Below are positions 1 to 8,950 of a DNA stretch of 9,418 nucleotides, piece after piece. The DNA lies in contig CATILC010000064.1 of NCBI GenBank assembly GCA_949516455.1, forward strand, positions 1-9,418. The letters are read 5' to 3'. The first letter of the stretch is position 1, and the number at the start of each line of letters is the position of its first letter. The notes beneath the pieces are model-generated. The model worked only from the letters and a program-made list of their open reading frames with translations, ran no database searches and was not told the origin of the DNA. Origin of the DNA: Flavobacteriia bacterium (GTDB lineage Bacteria > Bacteroidota > Bacteroidia > Flavobacteriales > Schleiferiaceae). Made by a program: the position numbers and the translations under genes.

Positions 1-933
1 ACCATCGTCATTGGTGAACACGACCTTTTTGTCACCGGAAATATCAATGACCGACTTTCCTTTTTGGGTGAGGTGACTGTTACGGGCTCCGGAACCTCTT
101 CGACAGGATTCCAAGCCAGTATTGAACGCGCCCGATTGAAGTACAATTACAAGGGCAACCACAGCCTCCTCTTTGGAAAGATGCACACAGCCATCAATTA
201 TTGGAACGACGTATTTCACCACGGACGCCTGTTTTTCCCGACCATCGACCGCCCCATGAATTTTAAGTTCTTTATTCCGGTTCACGCCACTGGTCTAAGG
301 GCACAAGGGCAGAATTTGGGGAAATTGAATTTTGGATATGACCTACAGCTGGCCAACTCGGGTTCATCGAGCGATGTACGCCATACAGAGGGATTCAATT
401 TCTCATACAACGCTTCCGTCCACATCAGGCCGGTAGATGGCATGCGGATCATGGCAGGATTCAATCACGATGTCCTCCCCAACAATGAGGTCGGAATGCA
501 TTTCCATGCCGGTGATAGTCATTCCAGCCACAACCAGGATTATACAGGCGAAGTGCGGATGAATCAACTGCACAGTTCCATTGCATATTTCGGAAACAAG
601 TGGGAATTCCTCAATGAGTTTGCGTACATACAGACCCGCACAGACACATTGGGCAAGGCCAACAACTTTACGCAATACACCTATCTCGGCTATCGCCTGA
701 AAGACAAATTCGTTCCATATGCCATGTTCGACTTCATAAGAATGTCGGCAAATGAGTTGCATGCAAAGCGATGTCAGGGCCTGAAGTATGCCCTTGGAAT
801 GCGATGGGAGATCGATGCCCAGGTCAATCTGAAATTCCAGCTCGAGCGGTTTGGCCGTTTTGACGGGATCGACGATGTGGCGCCGGGTGTTAGAAAGTAT
901 GAGGTGAAATTCCAGTTGGCCTATGTGCTCTAG
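1..933 (+). CDS. Outer-membrane beta-barrel protein (porin-like), 5' end missing
   Basis: The reading frame is open from base 1 to the TAG at 931-933, giving 310 residues. The true start and signal peptide lie left of the window, and the TTG at 64 is only an internal codon. The protein is made of short amphipathic strands with alternating polar and hydrophobic or aromatic residues, separated by Gly/Asn/Asp-rich turns. It ends in a strand-like segment (YEVKFQLAYVL), as expected of a barrel inserted in the outer membrane, although the last residue is Leu rather than the usual Phe. I see no TonB box or plug domain in the visible part. A His-rich stretch, HFHAGDSHSSH (bases 499-531), probably lies in a loop and could bind metal. 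The stop overlaps the next gene by 11 bp, so it is probably translated together with the binding protein and the kinase. Barrel architecture is moderately secure. The substrate and exact family are unknown; a phosphate/anion porin is a guess from context. Confidence 0.6.
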   Translation, partial: TIVIGEHDLFVTGNINDRLSFLGEVTVTGSGTSSTGFQASIERARLKYNYKGNHSLLFGKMHTAINYWNDVFHHGRLFFPTIDRPMNFKFFIPVHATGLRAQGQNLGKLNFGYDLQLANSGSSSDVRHTEGFNFSYNASVHIRPVDGMRIMAGFNHDVLPNNEVGMHFHAGDSHSSHNQDYTGEVRMNQLHSSIAYFGNKWEFLNEFAYIQTRTDTLGKANNFTQYTYLGYRLKDKFVPYAMFDFIRMSANELHAKRCQGLKYALGMRWEIDAQVNLKFQLERFGRFDGIDDVAPGVRKYEVKFQLAYVL

Positions 934-1360
934 ATTCAAATGGTTCATGCTCCCGCTGCTTGCGGTCTTGCTCGGAGCCTCAGAGCCCCCGGACAGGGAT
1001 TGGTCCGACCTGACGGTCATCGGTTCCGGATTGGGAACAGAGGCTTTCACATACAGCCAAATGTCTGCTTATCTCCATGGCAACAACTTGCGCTGGCCCA
1101 ATCAGAAGCAGGTCGTTTTGGTTTTGCCTTCCTCCGATCACCCGGGTGCTGAAAAAGTGGCACTGGCCGTTTATGGCAAATCGGTCAGTCAGGTCAAGCG
1201 CTACTGGCTCGCGCAGGTTTTTCAGGGACGTGCAACACCTCCGATTTACAAGGACTCGAATGAAGAGATCTTGAAATACGTGCAAAAGCAACCGGGAGCT
1301 GTCGGGGTCTTGGTCTCCTACAACGGATCAACAGAATTGTCTCTGGAACTTACCGACTGA
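923..1360 (+). CDS. Short PstS-like periplasmic substrate-binding protein
   Basis: This encodes 145 residues. Residues 1-20 form a signal peptide: basic start (R4, K6), hydrophobic core PLLAVLLGA, and likely cleavage around residues 18-20. The ATG at 923 is preferred to Met9 because it supplies the basic n-region. The mature part resembles the single-domain proteins of about 140 residues annotated as phosphate ABC transporter substrate-binding proteins. Shared features are a strand opening (LTVIG), the block VKRYWLAQVFQGRATPP at 91-107, and a closing segment YVQKQPGAVGVL at 119-130, which corresponds to the family's 'NPGAIGY' motif. It is about half the length of a two-lobed PstS, and no permease or ATPase genes are nearby. 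That favours a role as a sensor or capture protein rather than an ABC transport component. It overlaps the barrel gene and sits 6 bp before the kinase, so it may present a ligand to the kinase's extracytoplasmic domain (inference). The ligand is unproven. Confidence 0.7.
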   Translation: MCSRFKWFMLPLLAVLLGASEPPDRDWSDLTVIGSGLGTEAFTYSQMSAYLHGNNLRWPNQKQVVLVLPSSDHPGAEKVALAVYGKSVSQVKRYWLAQVFQGRATPPIYKDSNEEILKYVQKQPGAVGVLVSYNGSTELSLELTD

Positions 1361-1366
1361 CCCGAG

Positions 1367-3637
1367 ATGGAGCGCATCAAGCTGCATCAAACGGTCTCCT
1401 TTCGCTTTTGGCTGGTCCTGATCGTGTTGTCGGTCACTGTGGCCGTACCCGTGGTGCTGAACCTCTACAGCTACCAGAAAAAACTTTTGGAAGCCAATAC
1501 CAAGGAGAGCTTTGATGCCAACTCCAAGATCGCAGCTTCCCTTGTTCGAAATGCTTTGGAACAAGACGATTTCCTGCTCCTCCAGACCTATCTCACAGAG
1601 ATCCAAGAAAGCGGAAACTTTGCCTACATCGCAATTGTGGAGAAGGATTCCGTTTTTGTTTGCCAACCACCCGAACTGCGAAAGGAGGTACTGACCAATA
1701 CCGAGGATTTCAACCAGAGCTTCGCTGATGTGCGCACTTCTTTTTTGAATGGAGAGCTCGTCCTTGCATCATCTAAAGCTGTCGATGCCACAGTGATCCA
1801 GGAATTGAGTCGCCCCCTTCTTTATCTAAGTGCTGCTGCACTCCTGACCACTTTGATCCTGCTGCTTCTTGGGAGTTTATTTCTGTCCCGTCCGGTTTTG
1901 CGTGCTGTTCAGGTGGCCAAGGCACTGAGTGAGCAAAACTATAAGGTGCCTATTTCAAAGACCAAGAGAAGCGATGAGATCGGACAGTTGGAAAACTCCT
2001 TGTTGATCCTCCGAGATAATTTGGGTTCGTATAAAGAGGAAAATGAACAGTTCACGGAGCGCTTGGAAGAAAAGATCCATCAGGCCACCCAGCGACTCGA
2101 ACGCAAGAACGTCAGCAATCTGGTGCTGCTGGATATTTCCAACATCTTTCTGGGGAACAAAGAGGAATTGGGATCTGATGAAAAGGTGCTCGCTTCATTT
2201 GGGCGGATCAATGAGGCGTTTGAATTTTCTTTTGCAGCCGCTCTGATGAATGATGACGGAAAGGTGTCTGCAAGCTACTGCCTGGGTGTAGTGGCCCAGG
2301 TCATTGAACAATTGCCCATCTGGGGTAAGATGGCGGAAAGGCCTTCAGTTGGACATCTCTATCACTTTCTGTTGGATGCTGACGTTCATGATCCCAATCA
2401 AAACAGCGGGCGGGAATGGAACTTGTTGCTCTATCCCTATCGCGATGCCGAAAACCGATTGAATTATTTTCTATTCGAGGGTGAAGATGCATCGCAGCAG
2501 GAACTCGAGGCTTTCTTGAGCATGTATGTGAACCTCTACCGAAATTTCCATCGACTCGAAAAATCCGATAATGAACTGTTGGAACTGAACAAGACCCTCG
2601 AGCAAAAGGTGCTGGAGAAGATCAAACAGAATTTGGAGATGTCCAACAATCTCGTGGCACAGGATAAATTGGCAACCATCGGGGAAATGTCGGCTGCAGT
2701 GGCACATGACCTGAATACCCCTCTAGGGGCCATCAAGGCTTCCGCAGACAACATCTCATTCATGACCAAGAACCTGATCGAACAGGCCGGTTCTTTTTCT
2801 CAAAGCGAAACGCTTTTGTTGGCTGAGATGATGAATGCCGATCTGTTGTTGGATATCTTTAAAAACAGTCGGAAGGTTCGTGAAGAGCGAGCCAAGATCG
2901 AGGAGTGGATGGCGATCCACCGTCCTGCTCAAAAAGATAGTGGTCTGCCACATGCATTTGCCAGTGCGGGATTTGAGTCCACACACGTGGATTGGCTGTC
3001 CCGGATAAGTGATCTCGAATCGCCCGAAAAGCTGTTGATGGTCGTCAATGATGTGATGGGGATCAAGACATTCCTGCAGGGCATCGAAGACTCCGTGGAC
3101 AAGGGAACACAGGTGATCCGAAACCTCAGCCGATTTGTGAGTGAGGATCTGGAGCAGGAACGCAGTGAAGTGGCGCTGCGCAATGGATTCGAGGTGATCG
3201 AGGGACTGTTCCGTCACCGGATCCGCGCCATCGACTCCTATGCGGTCAAGGTCGAACCCGATATCAAAGTATTCGGGGTAGAAGTCAAACTCTTCCAGAT
3301 TTGGTCCAATCTCATCAAGAATGGCCTGGATGCATTGAATGAAGAAGGATTTGAACGGCCGGAGGGGAAGAAGCTGATCATCGAGGCGGTGCGCGTTGAA
3401 CAGGGAATGGTCGATGTGCACATTCGAAACAATGGACCAGAGATTCCAGAAAATGTCAAGGGCCGGATCTTCAAGAAGTTCTATACCACGAAACAGCGGC
3501 GGCATGGCACCGGACTCGGTTTGAGTATAGTGACCAACTTGGTCGCCGAGCACAAGGGTGAAATATCGCTGAGCTCAGATGCCGATGAAACGGTTTTTAC
3601 CGTTCGACTGCCCTTAGCGGGAGAGGCAGTGGCTTGA
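1367..3637 (+). CDS. Membrane sensor histidine kinase (HAMP, GAF-like, extended DHp)
   Basis: This is an inner-membrane sensor kinase of 756 residues. TM1 is at about 12-34, followed by a Cache-sized extracytoplasmic domain (35-148) and TM2 at about 150-173. A HAMP linker spans about 174-226, with coiled coil to about 248. Residues 250-395 look like a GAF-type sensory domain, and a second coiled coil covers 398-432. The phosphoacceptor H447 lies in AHDLNTPLGAI. The ATPase domain has N648 and N652 (N box), IFKKFYTTK (F box) and GTGLGLS at 714-720 (G2 box). Two things are unusual. About 110 residues (464-575) separate the H-box helix from the expected second DHp helix (VIRNLSRF, 583-590). The G1 box reads NNGPE rather than the usual D-x-G-x-G. 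The gene begins 6 bp after the binding-protein stop, so co-expression is likely. No receiver domain or response-regulator gene is visible; the partner may lie upstream of the window or elsewhere. The kinase call is very secure; the signal is unknown. Confidence 0.93.
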   Translation: MERIKLHQTVSFRFWLVLIVLSVTVAVPVVLNLYSYQKKLLEANTKESFDANSKIAASLVRNALEQDDFLLLQTYLTEIQESGNFAYIAIVEKDSVFVCQPPELRKEVLTNTEDFNQSFADVRTSFLNGELVLASSKAVDATVIQELSRPLLYLSAAALLTTLILLLLGSLFLSRPVLRAVQVAKALSEQNYKVPISKTKRSDEIGQLENSLLILRDNLGSYKEENEQFTERLEEKIHQATQRLERKNVSNLVLLDISNIFLGNKEELGSDEKVLASFGRINEAFEFSFAAALMNDDGKVSASYCLGVVAQVIEQLPIWGKMAERPSVGHLYHFLLDADVHDPNQNSGREWNLLLYPYRDAENRLNYFLFEGEDASQQELEAFLSMYVNLYRNFHRLEKSDNELLELNKTLEQKVLEKIKQNLEMSNNLVAQDKLATIGEMSAAVAHDLNTPLGAIKASADNISFMTKNLIEQAGSFSQSETLLLAEMMNADLLLDIFKNSRKVREERAKIEEWMAIHRPAQKDSGLPHAFASAGFESTHVDWLSRISDLESPEKLLMVVNDVMGIKTFLQGIEDSVDKGTQVIRNLSRFVSEDLEQERSEVALRNGFEVIEGLFRHRIRAIDSYAVKVEPDIKVFGVEVKLFQIWSNLIKNGLDALNEEGFERPEGKKLIIEAVRVEQGMVDVHIRNNGPEIPENVKGRIFKKFYTTKQRRHGTGLGLSIVTNLVAEHKGEISLSSDADETVFTVRLPLAGEAVA

Positions 3638-3652
3638 TGGGGTCAGCCCCAT
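3637..3652. terminator. Hairpin between convergent kinase and meaB genes
   Basis: A perfect 6-bp stem, ATGGGG/CCCCAT with loop TCAG, sits in the 34-bp gap between the two convergent stops, and the A of the kinase TGA is its first base. An outer GGC/GCC pair (3631-3633 and 3653-3655) could lengthen it. The A-run at 3658-3665 lies on the far side of the hairpin for rightward transcription. For leftward transcription the corresponding T-run comes before the hairpin. Neither direction therefore has a classic U-tract directly after the stem. Its position suggests a terminator or mRNA 3'-end stabiliser, but an intrinsic terminator is not proven. Confidence 0.45.
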
Positions 3653-3671
3653 GCCTTAAAAAAAAGCTATG

Positions 3672-4662
3672 TCAGTCGGTTGTGCTGCGCGCCTTCTGAT
3701 AACGTCGGAACAATTCGGCAGATCGGCTAAAAGGCAATGCGGACGAATGGCCTTTGAGCAGTGCTGCTGCCTCTGGATCGTTCTCCAGCCAGAGATCGAG
3801 TTCGTCCTGTACCCATTCATTCAATTGGGCACGTACCCAGTATCGGTCCTGTGCGTTGCGGTTCTCCTTCAACCAGCCACTTGCGATCAAGGAGTTGAAG
3901 TGGTCCATCAGATGGGTCCAGATACGTTCCATATCACCCTGATCCAGTGAAGTGCAGATGTCGGTAACCACTGGGCGTCCATGAGCAGGAACAGGAAGCA
4001 TAGCCATGGACTGCCGCAACTCCGCGAGGGTTTTTTTTGCGGGTACCACATTGTTGCCGTCTGCTTTGTTGACCAGAACAAGATCAGCCACTTCCATGAT
4101 GCCGCGCTTGATCCCCTGCAGTTGATCCCCAGCTCCGGTGATCATCAGCAGGATCATGACATCGCTCAATTTTTTCACCAGGTCTTCGCTTTGGCCAACA
4201 CCAACGGTTTCGATGAAGCAATACTGAAATCCGGCAGCTTCACAAATGCGAATGATCTCCTGACTTCTGCGTGCAACGCCGCCAAAAGTTCCTCCAGACG
4301 GGCTGGGACGGATAAAGGCCCTGGGATCTCGCGCCAGATCGTTCATTCGGGTCTTGTCGCCCAATATGCTCCCTCCACTGATCGGGCTGCTTGGATCGAT
4401 GGCCAACACAGCGACTTTTTCTTCTCGTTCGCGCGTTATGTGAAGGCCGAGCTGTTCAAGAAAGCTGCTTTTTCCCGCACCGGGTACTCCGGTGATCCCT
4501 ATGCGCCAGCTTTTCCCAGCGGCTGGCCCCAGTTTCTTTAGAAGTTCCTCTGAACGTTCCCTGTGCTGCGGCAATTCACTTTCTACCAAACTAATGGCTT
4601 GGCCCATTCGGGCGCGATCGGCATTATGGATGCCCGTCACAAGCTCATCGATAGATGGGGAA

Positions 4663-4670
<8 letters not shown>
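3672..4670 (-). CDS. meaB: MeaB, GTPase chaperone of methylmalonyl-CoA mutase
   Basis: This is a 332-residue G3E-family P-loop GTPase of the MeaB/ArgK group, at the usual length for the family. In the family it gates adenosylcobalamin loading and protects or reactivates methylmalonyl-CoA mutase. Visible motifs are the Walker A loop GVPGAGKS (61-68), the family-typical IDPSSPISGGSILGDKTRM (91-109), the switch/Walker B block ETVGVGQSED (154-163) and the guanine-specificity motif NKAD (201-204). A helical C-terminus (about 270-332) fits the dimerisation arm. The ATG overlaps the mutB stop by 8 bp (4663-4670), so it is the last gene of a translationally coupled mutA-mutB-meaB operon. That adjacency removes the old ambiguity with 'arginine kinase ArgK' annotations and supports a mutase-specific role. 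Nothing looks degenerate. The convergent neighbour is the kinase gene, 34 bp away. Confidence 0.97.
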
Positions 4671-6716
<2,046 letters not shown>

Positions 6717-6720
<4 letters not shown>

Positions 6721-8039
6721 CTGCCCAGGTTCTTTTCTGCGCTTTCTGCGAGTCTTCGCAGCGGCCATGAATGGGCATTTGGTTCCGTTTTCATGGAGTC
6801 TGAGCCAAATGGATGCAGACTTGATCCGATCACAGGATATGCGCCTTGATCATGCGCGTTTTGTTCGGCTTCGGCTTCTTGTGCTATTCTTTGTGAAAAC
6901 CATGGATCGCAGACTGCACGAGATGCGCCACCTCGGTTCTGGATTTCCTGAAAAGCAGACCAGCCCGTCTCGGACAATTGTTCGGTCAGCGCCTCGACCG
7001 AATGACTTCCAGCAAGTGGATCTTCCAGTCGATCCAAGCGTCCTTCAAATCGAAGAAGGTGCAGGATGTTGACTGGCAGATGTGCTTCGCCTTTTTCACT
7101 TCTGCCCAAATGGTGGTTGGTGAGTTCAATGTTTTGCGCCCCGCCCAAGACGCCACTTGTGGCCATCGTGGTCAGCCGCAATAAATTTCCGTGGTGGTCG
7201 GACGCAGAGAGAGGTCTTCGACTGTTTCTTGCGTTGATGAATGGCTCGGTACGGGCGCGGTTTACAGTGTCCAGATAGAACGACCACAGTTCCCTAAAGG
7301 CGCGCAACTTGGCCGTTTCCAAGAGAAAGTTCCGACTTATGGAAAATCGGAAATGCAGCTGATCCGGCGAAATAGTCGAATCCTCTTCCAAGACTTCGTG
7401 CGCCATGGACAGCGCCAATCCCAGTTGCGTATCCATTCGGGCTCCTGATTCCTCATATGGGCTGCAGTCGATCAAAACGGGGTGCCTAAAGAGCTGAGCA
7501 GCCTCGAGTATTCGAAGCTCATCTAAGCTTTTTTGAAAGCTCCTCCCCCCAGATTCGTCTGAAGAAAGCCCCGCCCAAAGGTCAAAGCCCAAAGCCGTAT
7601 TCAGGTCTTTCTGATCCTGCCTTTCAATGAGGGACTTCCAGTGTGCGATCCAATTTCCCGATAATTCTTCAGGCCGCAGTTCGATGCGCAGGAATTCGAG
7701 TTGGATGCCCTTTAAGGCCTCGGTAAGATCAGTATCGGGACGAAATCGTATGCGCAAACCATCTGCGCCTGTGTTCAGTATCTCAAGTGCCGAGCCGGGG
7801 AGGTCATTTGGGCCAACGCTACAGCTGGCATGCCATGAATACGGGCCAAATAAAGCATCCTTGGGCCTGGGATACTCGGCCGAATGGAAAGGCGGGGTCT
7901 GGAATCCTTCCCACCACTCGGTAAACAGTGTCTCTTCTGGACGGCCTTTGAGTTCCTTTCGGATCACCTGCCACCAGTCAGCGGCATCGGTGCGGGGGAA
8001 AACAGATGAGCGATCGGACATCAGGAAATTTCGTTCCAT
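6717..8039 (-). CDS. mutA: Methylmalonyl-CoA mutase small subunit, lacking a B12 domain
   Basis: This is the small subunit of the heterodimeric mutase: structurally related to MutB but non-catalytic, it stabilises the heterodimer. It has 440 residues from the ATG at 8037-8039. An in-frame ATG at 8019-8021 (MSDRSSVF) would give 434 residues and cannot be excluded. Family signals include the N-terminal WWQVIRKELKGRP (22-34), the barrel segment LHFRFSISRNFLLETAKLRAFRELW and the block TTMATSGVLGGAQNIEL. The latter two parallel the catalytic subunit's barrel but lack its active-site residues. There is no D-x-H-x-x-G cobalamin motif and no room for a C-terminal B12-like domain, which the longer actinobacterial MutA (over 600 residues) retains as a relic. 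As I recall, the short form is usual in Bacteroidota. It is the first gene of the operon and its stop overlaps the mutB start (ATGA), favouring coupled, balanced synthesis. Confidence 0.93.
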
Positions 8040-8154
8040 CGAATGTACGAAGGAGAAAGCCCATGGTGGATCAGGAAAACATAAGACAGGGCTTGTTCAT
8101 AATTTCCCATTGTCCAAGAACCGTTTGTTCTTCATCTCTTCTAAATTCATTTGC

Positions 8155-8454
8155 GTGAACAACAACCGTATCAAGCGTCTTTTCCGCTCACGAAATCGCT
8201 ATCTGATGGTGGCGCTCGGCTTCGCCGTTTGGATGCTGGTCTTCGATGCGAATTCTGTACTCCTTCACATGGAGCTCAACCAGGAGATCGAAAAGCTGGA
8301 GAAGGGCATCGAATTTTATCACCTTTCGCTCGCTGAAGACAGGGACAAGCTCGAACAGCTTCAGAGCGATCCCTGGCAACTGGAGCGTTTTGCCCGCGAG
8401 CAATATTGGATGTGCCGACCGGGCGAGGAGGTGTTTTTGGTTCCTACTGAATAG
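8155..8454 (+). CDS. ftsB: FtsB/DivIC-family septum formation protein
   Basis: This is a small bitopic division protein of 99 residues when started at the GTG at 8155-8157. The frame stays open far to the left, but that part is antisense to mutA, and no ATG lies between the intergenic region and the transmembrane segment. The GTG gives the usual layout: a basic cytoplasmic tip (RIKRLFRSRNRY, 5-16), one TM helix (about 17-31), a periplasmic coiled coil rich in Leu/Glu/Lys (about 36-70) and the conserved C-terminal block LERFAREQYWMCRPGEEVFLV (76-96). In the family it bridges FtsL and FtsQ/DivIB in the divisome and helps activate septal peptidoglycan synthesis. It is divergent from mutA (115 bp between starts) and convergent with rpsT. 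In flavobacteria I recall this gene lying beside the mutase genes, supporting the lineage call. FtsB and DivIC cannot be separated from sequence alone. Confidence 0.85.
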   Translation: MNNNRIKRLFRSRNRYLMVALGFAVWMLVFDANSVLLHMELNQEIEKLEKGIEFYHLSLAEDRDKLEQLQSDPWQLERFAREQYWMCRPGEEVFLVPTE

Positions 8455-8458
8455 ACAT

Positions 8459-8486
8459 AAAAAAAGCCCCTGAGCAGGAGCTTTTC
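8459..8486. terminator. Bidirectional intrinsic terminator between ftsB and rpsT
   Basis: An inverted repeat lies between the convergent stops: AAAAGC (8462-8467) pairs with GCTTTT (8480-8485), and CCT (8469-8471) with AGG (8476-8478), around a 4-nt loop, with one C/A mismatch. On the minus strand the stem runs into seven T residues (8465-8459), a good intrinsic terminator for the tRNA-Glu-rpsT transcript. On the plus strand only four T follow (8482-8485), so it is weaker for ftsB. It starts 5 bp after the ftsB stop. Confidence 0.8.
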
Positions 8487-8510
8487 AATTCAAATGCTAG
8501 ATGAGCGTCA

Positions 8511-8765
8511 TCAGCTCAAGCTGTTCAGATGACGAGCGACTCCTGATTTCAAATTGTTCGCCTTGTTCTTGTGGATGATGTTTCGCTTGGCCAGCTTATC
8601 GATCATCGCAAAGAGCGCAGGAACCTGCTTCTCTGCATCCTTTTTCTTCTCGGTACTGCGAACATCCCGAAGCGCATTTCGCATCGTTTTGTGGAAATAC
8701 TTATTGTGCTCGCGCTTCTTTTCGCTGCTGCGAACTCTTTTTAGTGCTGACTTGTGATTTGCCAT
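8511..8765 (-). CDS. rpsT: 30S ribosomal protein S20
   Basis: This is an 84-residue, strongly basic, all-helical protein matching bacterial S20, a primary 16S rRNA binder that assembles early into the small subunit. It begins with the family-typical MANHKSALKRVRSSEKKREHN and ends with the NIIHKNKANNLKSGVARHLN helix. Length is normal (84-90). The ATG at 8763-8765 follows an A/T-rich stretch without a Shine-Dalgarno sequence, as is usual in Bacteroidota. It starts 15 bp after the encoded CCA end of tRNA-Glu, with no room for a separate promoter of normal size, so it is most likely transcribed with the tRNA and freed by 3' processing of it. Transcription should end at the hairpin at 8459-8486. 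Confidence 0.97.
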   Translation of the reverse strand: MANHKSALKRVRSSEKKREHNKYFHKTMRNALRDVRSTEKKKDAEKQVPALFAMIDKLAKRNIIHKNKANNLKSGVARHLNSLS

Positions 8766-8780
8766 AATCTTTGATTTAAC

Positions 8781-8855
8781 TGGTAGCCCATAGGGGAATC
8801 GAACCCCTCTTTCCAGAATGAAAATCTGGCGTCCTAGCCGATAGACGAATGGGCC
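8781..8855 (-). tRNA. tRNA-Glu (UUC)
   Basis: The 75-nt gene folds as a complete cloverleaf on the minus strand. The acceptor stem GGCCCAT/ATGGGCT contains one G-T pair at 1-72. The anticodon stem CCAGA/TCTGG encloses the loop TTTTCAT, giving anticodon TTC, which reads Glu GAA/GAG. The T arm is AGGGG TTCGATT CCCCT, and the 3' CCA (8783-8781) is encoded. It is the first gene of a unit with rpsT, 15 bp upstream of its ATG. Confidence 0.98.
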
Positions 8856-8883
8856 AAAGAACTCTGGGGAAAACCCCCGATTC

Positions 8884-8899
8884 CTTTTCGCGCGAAAAG
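8884..8899. repeat. Perfect 16-bp palindrome in the tRNA-Glu leader
   Basis: The sequence CTTTTCGCGCGAAAAG is its own reverse complement. It lies between the predicted start of transcription (about 8914-8916) and the tRNA 5' end (8855). As DNA it could be a dimeric operator. As RNA it could only form a hairpin with part of the central CGCG unpaired. A second short hairpin (GGGG AAAA CCCC, 8866-8877) lies between it and the tRNA. Confidence 0.6.
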
Positions 8900-8920
8900 C
8901 ACCGCGTTTCTAAGGGAGCG

Positions 8921-8950
8921 CAAAGGTAGCGTAAAAATGAATTCTTACAA
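8921..8950 (-). promoter_or_regulatory. Bacteroidota-type promoter of the tRNA-Glu-rpsT unit
   Basis: On the minus strand a -33 TTG (8950-8948) is followed after exactly 19 bp by TACCTTTG (8928-8921), a full match to the Bacteroidota -7 element TAnnTTTG at normal spacing. The predicted start is about 8914-8916, leaving a leader of roughly 60 nt before the tRNA. The bases after the -7 element are GC-rich (CGCTCCC), as often seen in stringently controlled stable-RNA promoters (inference). The -33 TTG is also the last sense codon of the upstream gene. Confidence 0.75.

Noticed and set aside
403..1050. 215-codon minus-strand frame opposite the barrel gene and the start of the binder gene
   Set aside because: The plus-strand genes have signal peptide, barrel pattern and family motifs; the antisense product has none.
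2756..3553. 265-codon open frame on the minus strand inside the kinase gene
   Set aside because: It lies wholly opposite conserved kinase motifs and has no recognisable domains; it is a shadow of the coding strand.
6721..6768. Longer mutB N-terminus from the ATG at 6768
   Set aside because: It would overlap mutA by over 50 bp with a low-complexity basic tail; the ATGA start at 6720 begins where the family sequence normally does.
8124..8153. TTTG-N18-TTCATTTG resembling a Bacteroidota promoter before ftsB
   Set aside because: The -7 element has one mismatch and would place the transcription start downstream of the preferred GTG start codon; no better promoter was found for ftsB or mutA in the 115-bp gap.
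7627..8154. Upstream extension of the ftsB frame, starting at an ATG at 7627
   Set aside because: Most of it is antisense to mutA, shows no protein-like character and would put about 176 odd residues before a standard FtsB/DivIC protein; the GTG at 8155 gives the normal family layout.
8040..8154. Possible cobalamin riboswitch ahead of the B12-dependent mutase operon
   Set aside because: The gap is only 115 bp, too short for the aptamer of about 200 nt, and I see no B12-box-like sequence.
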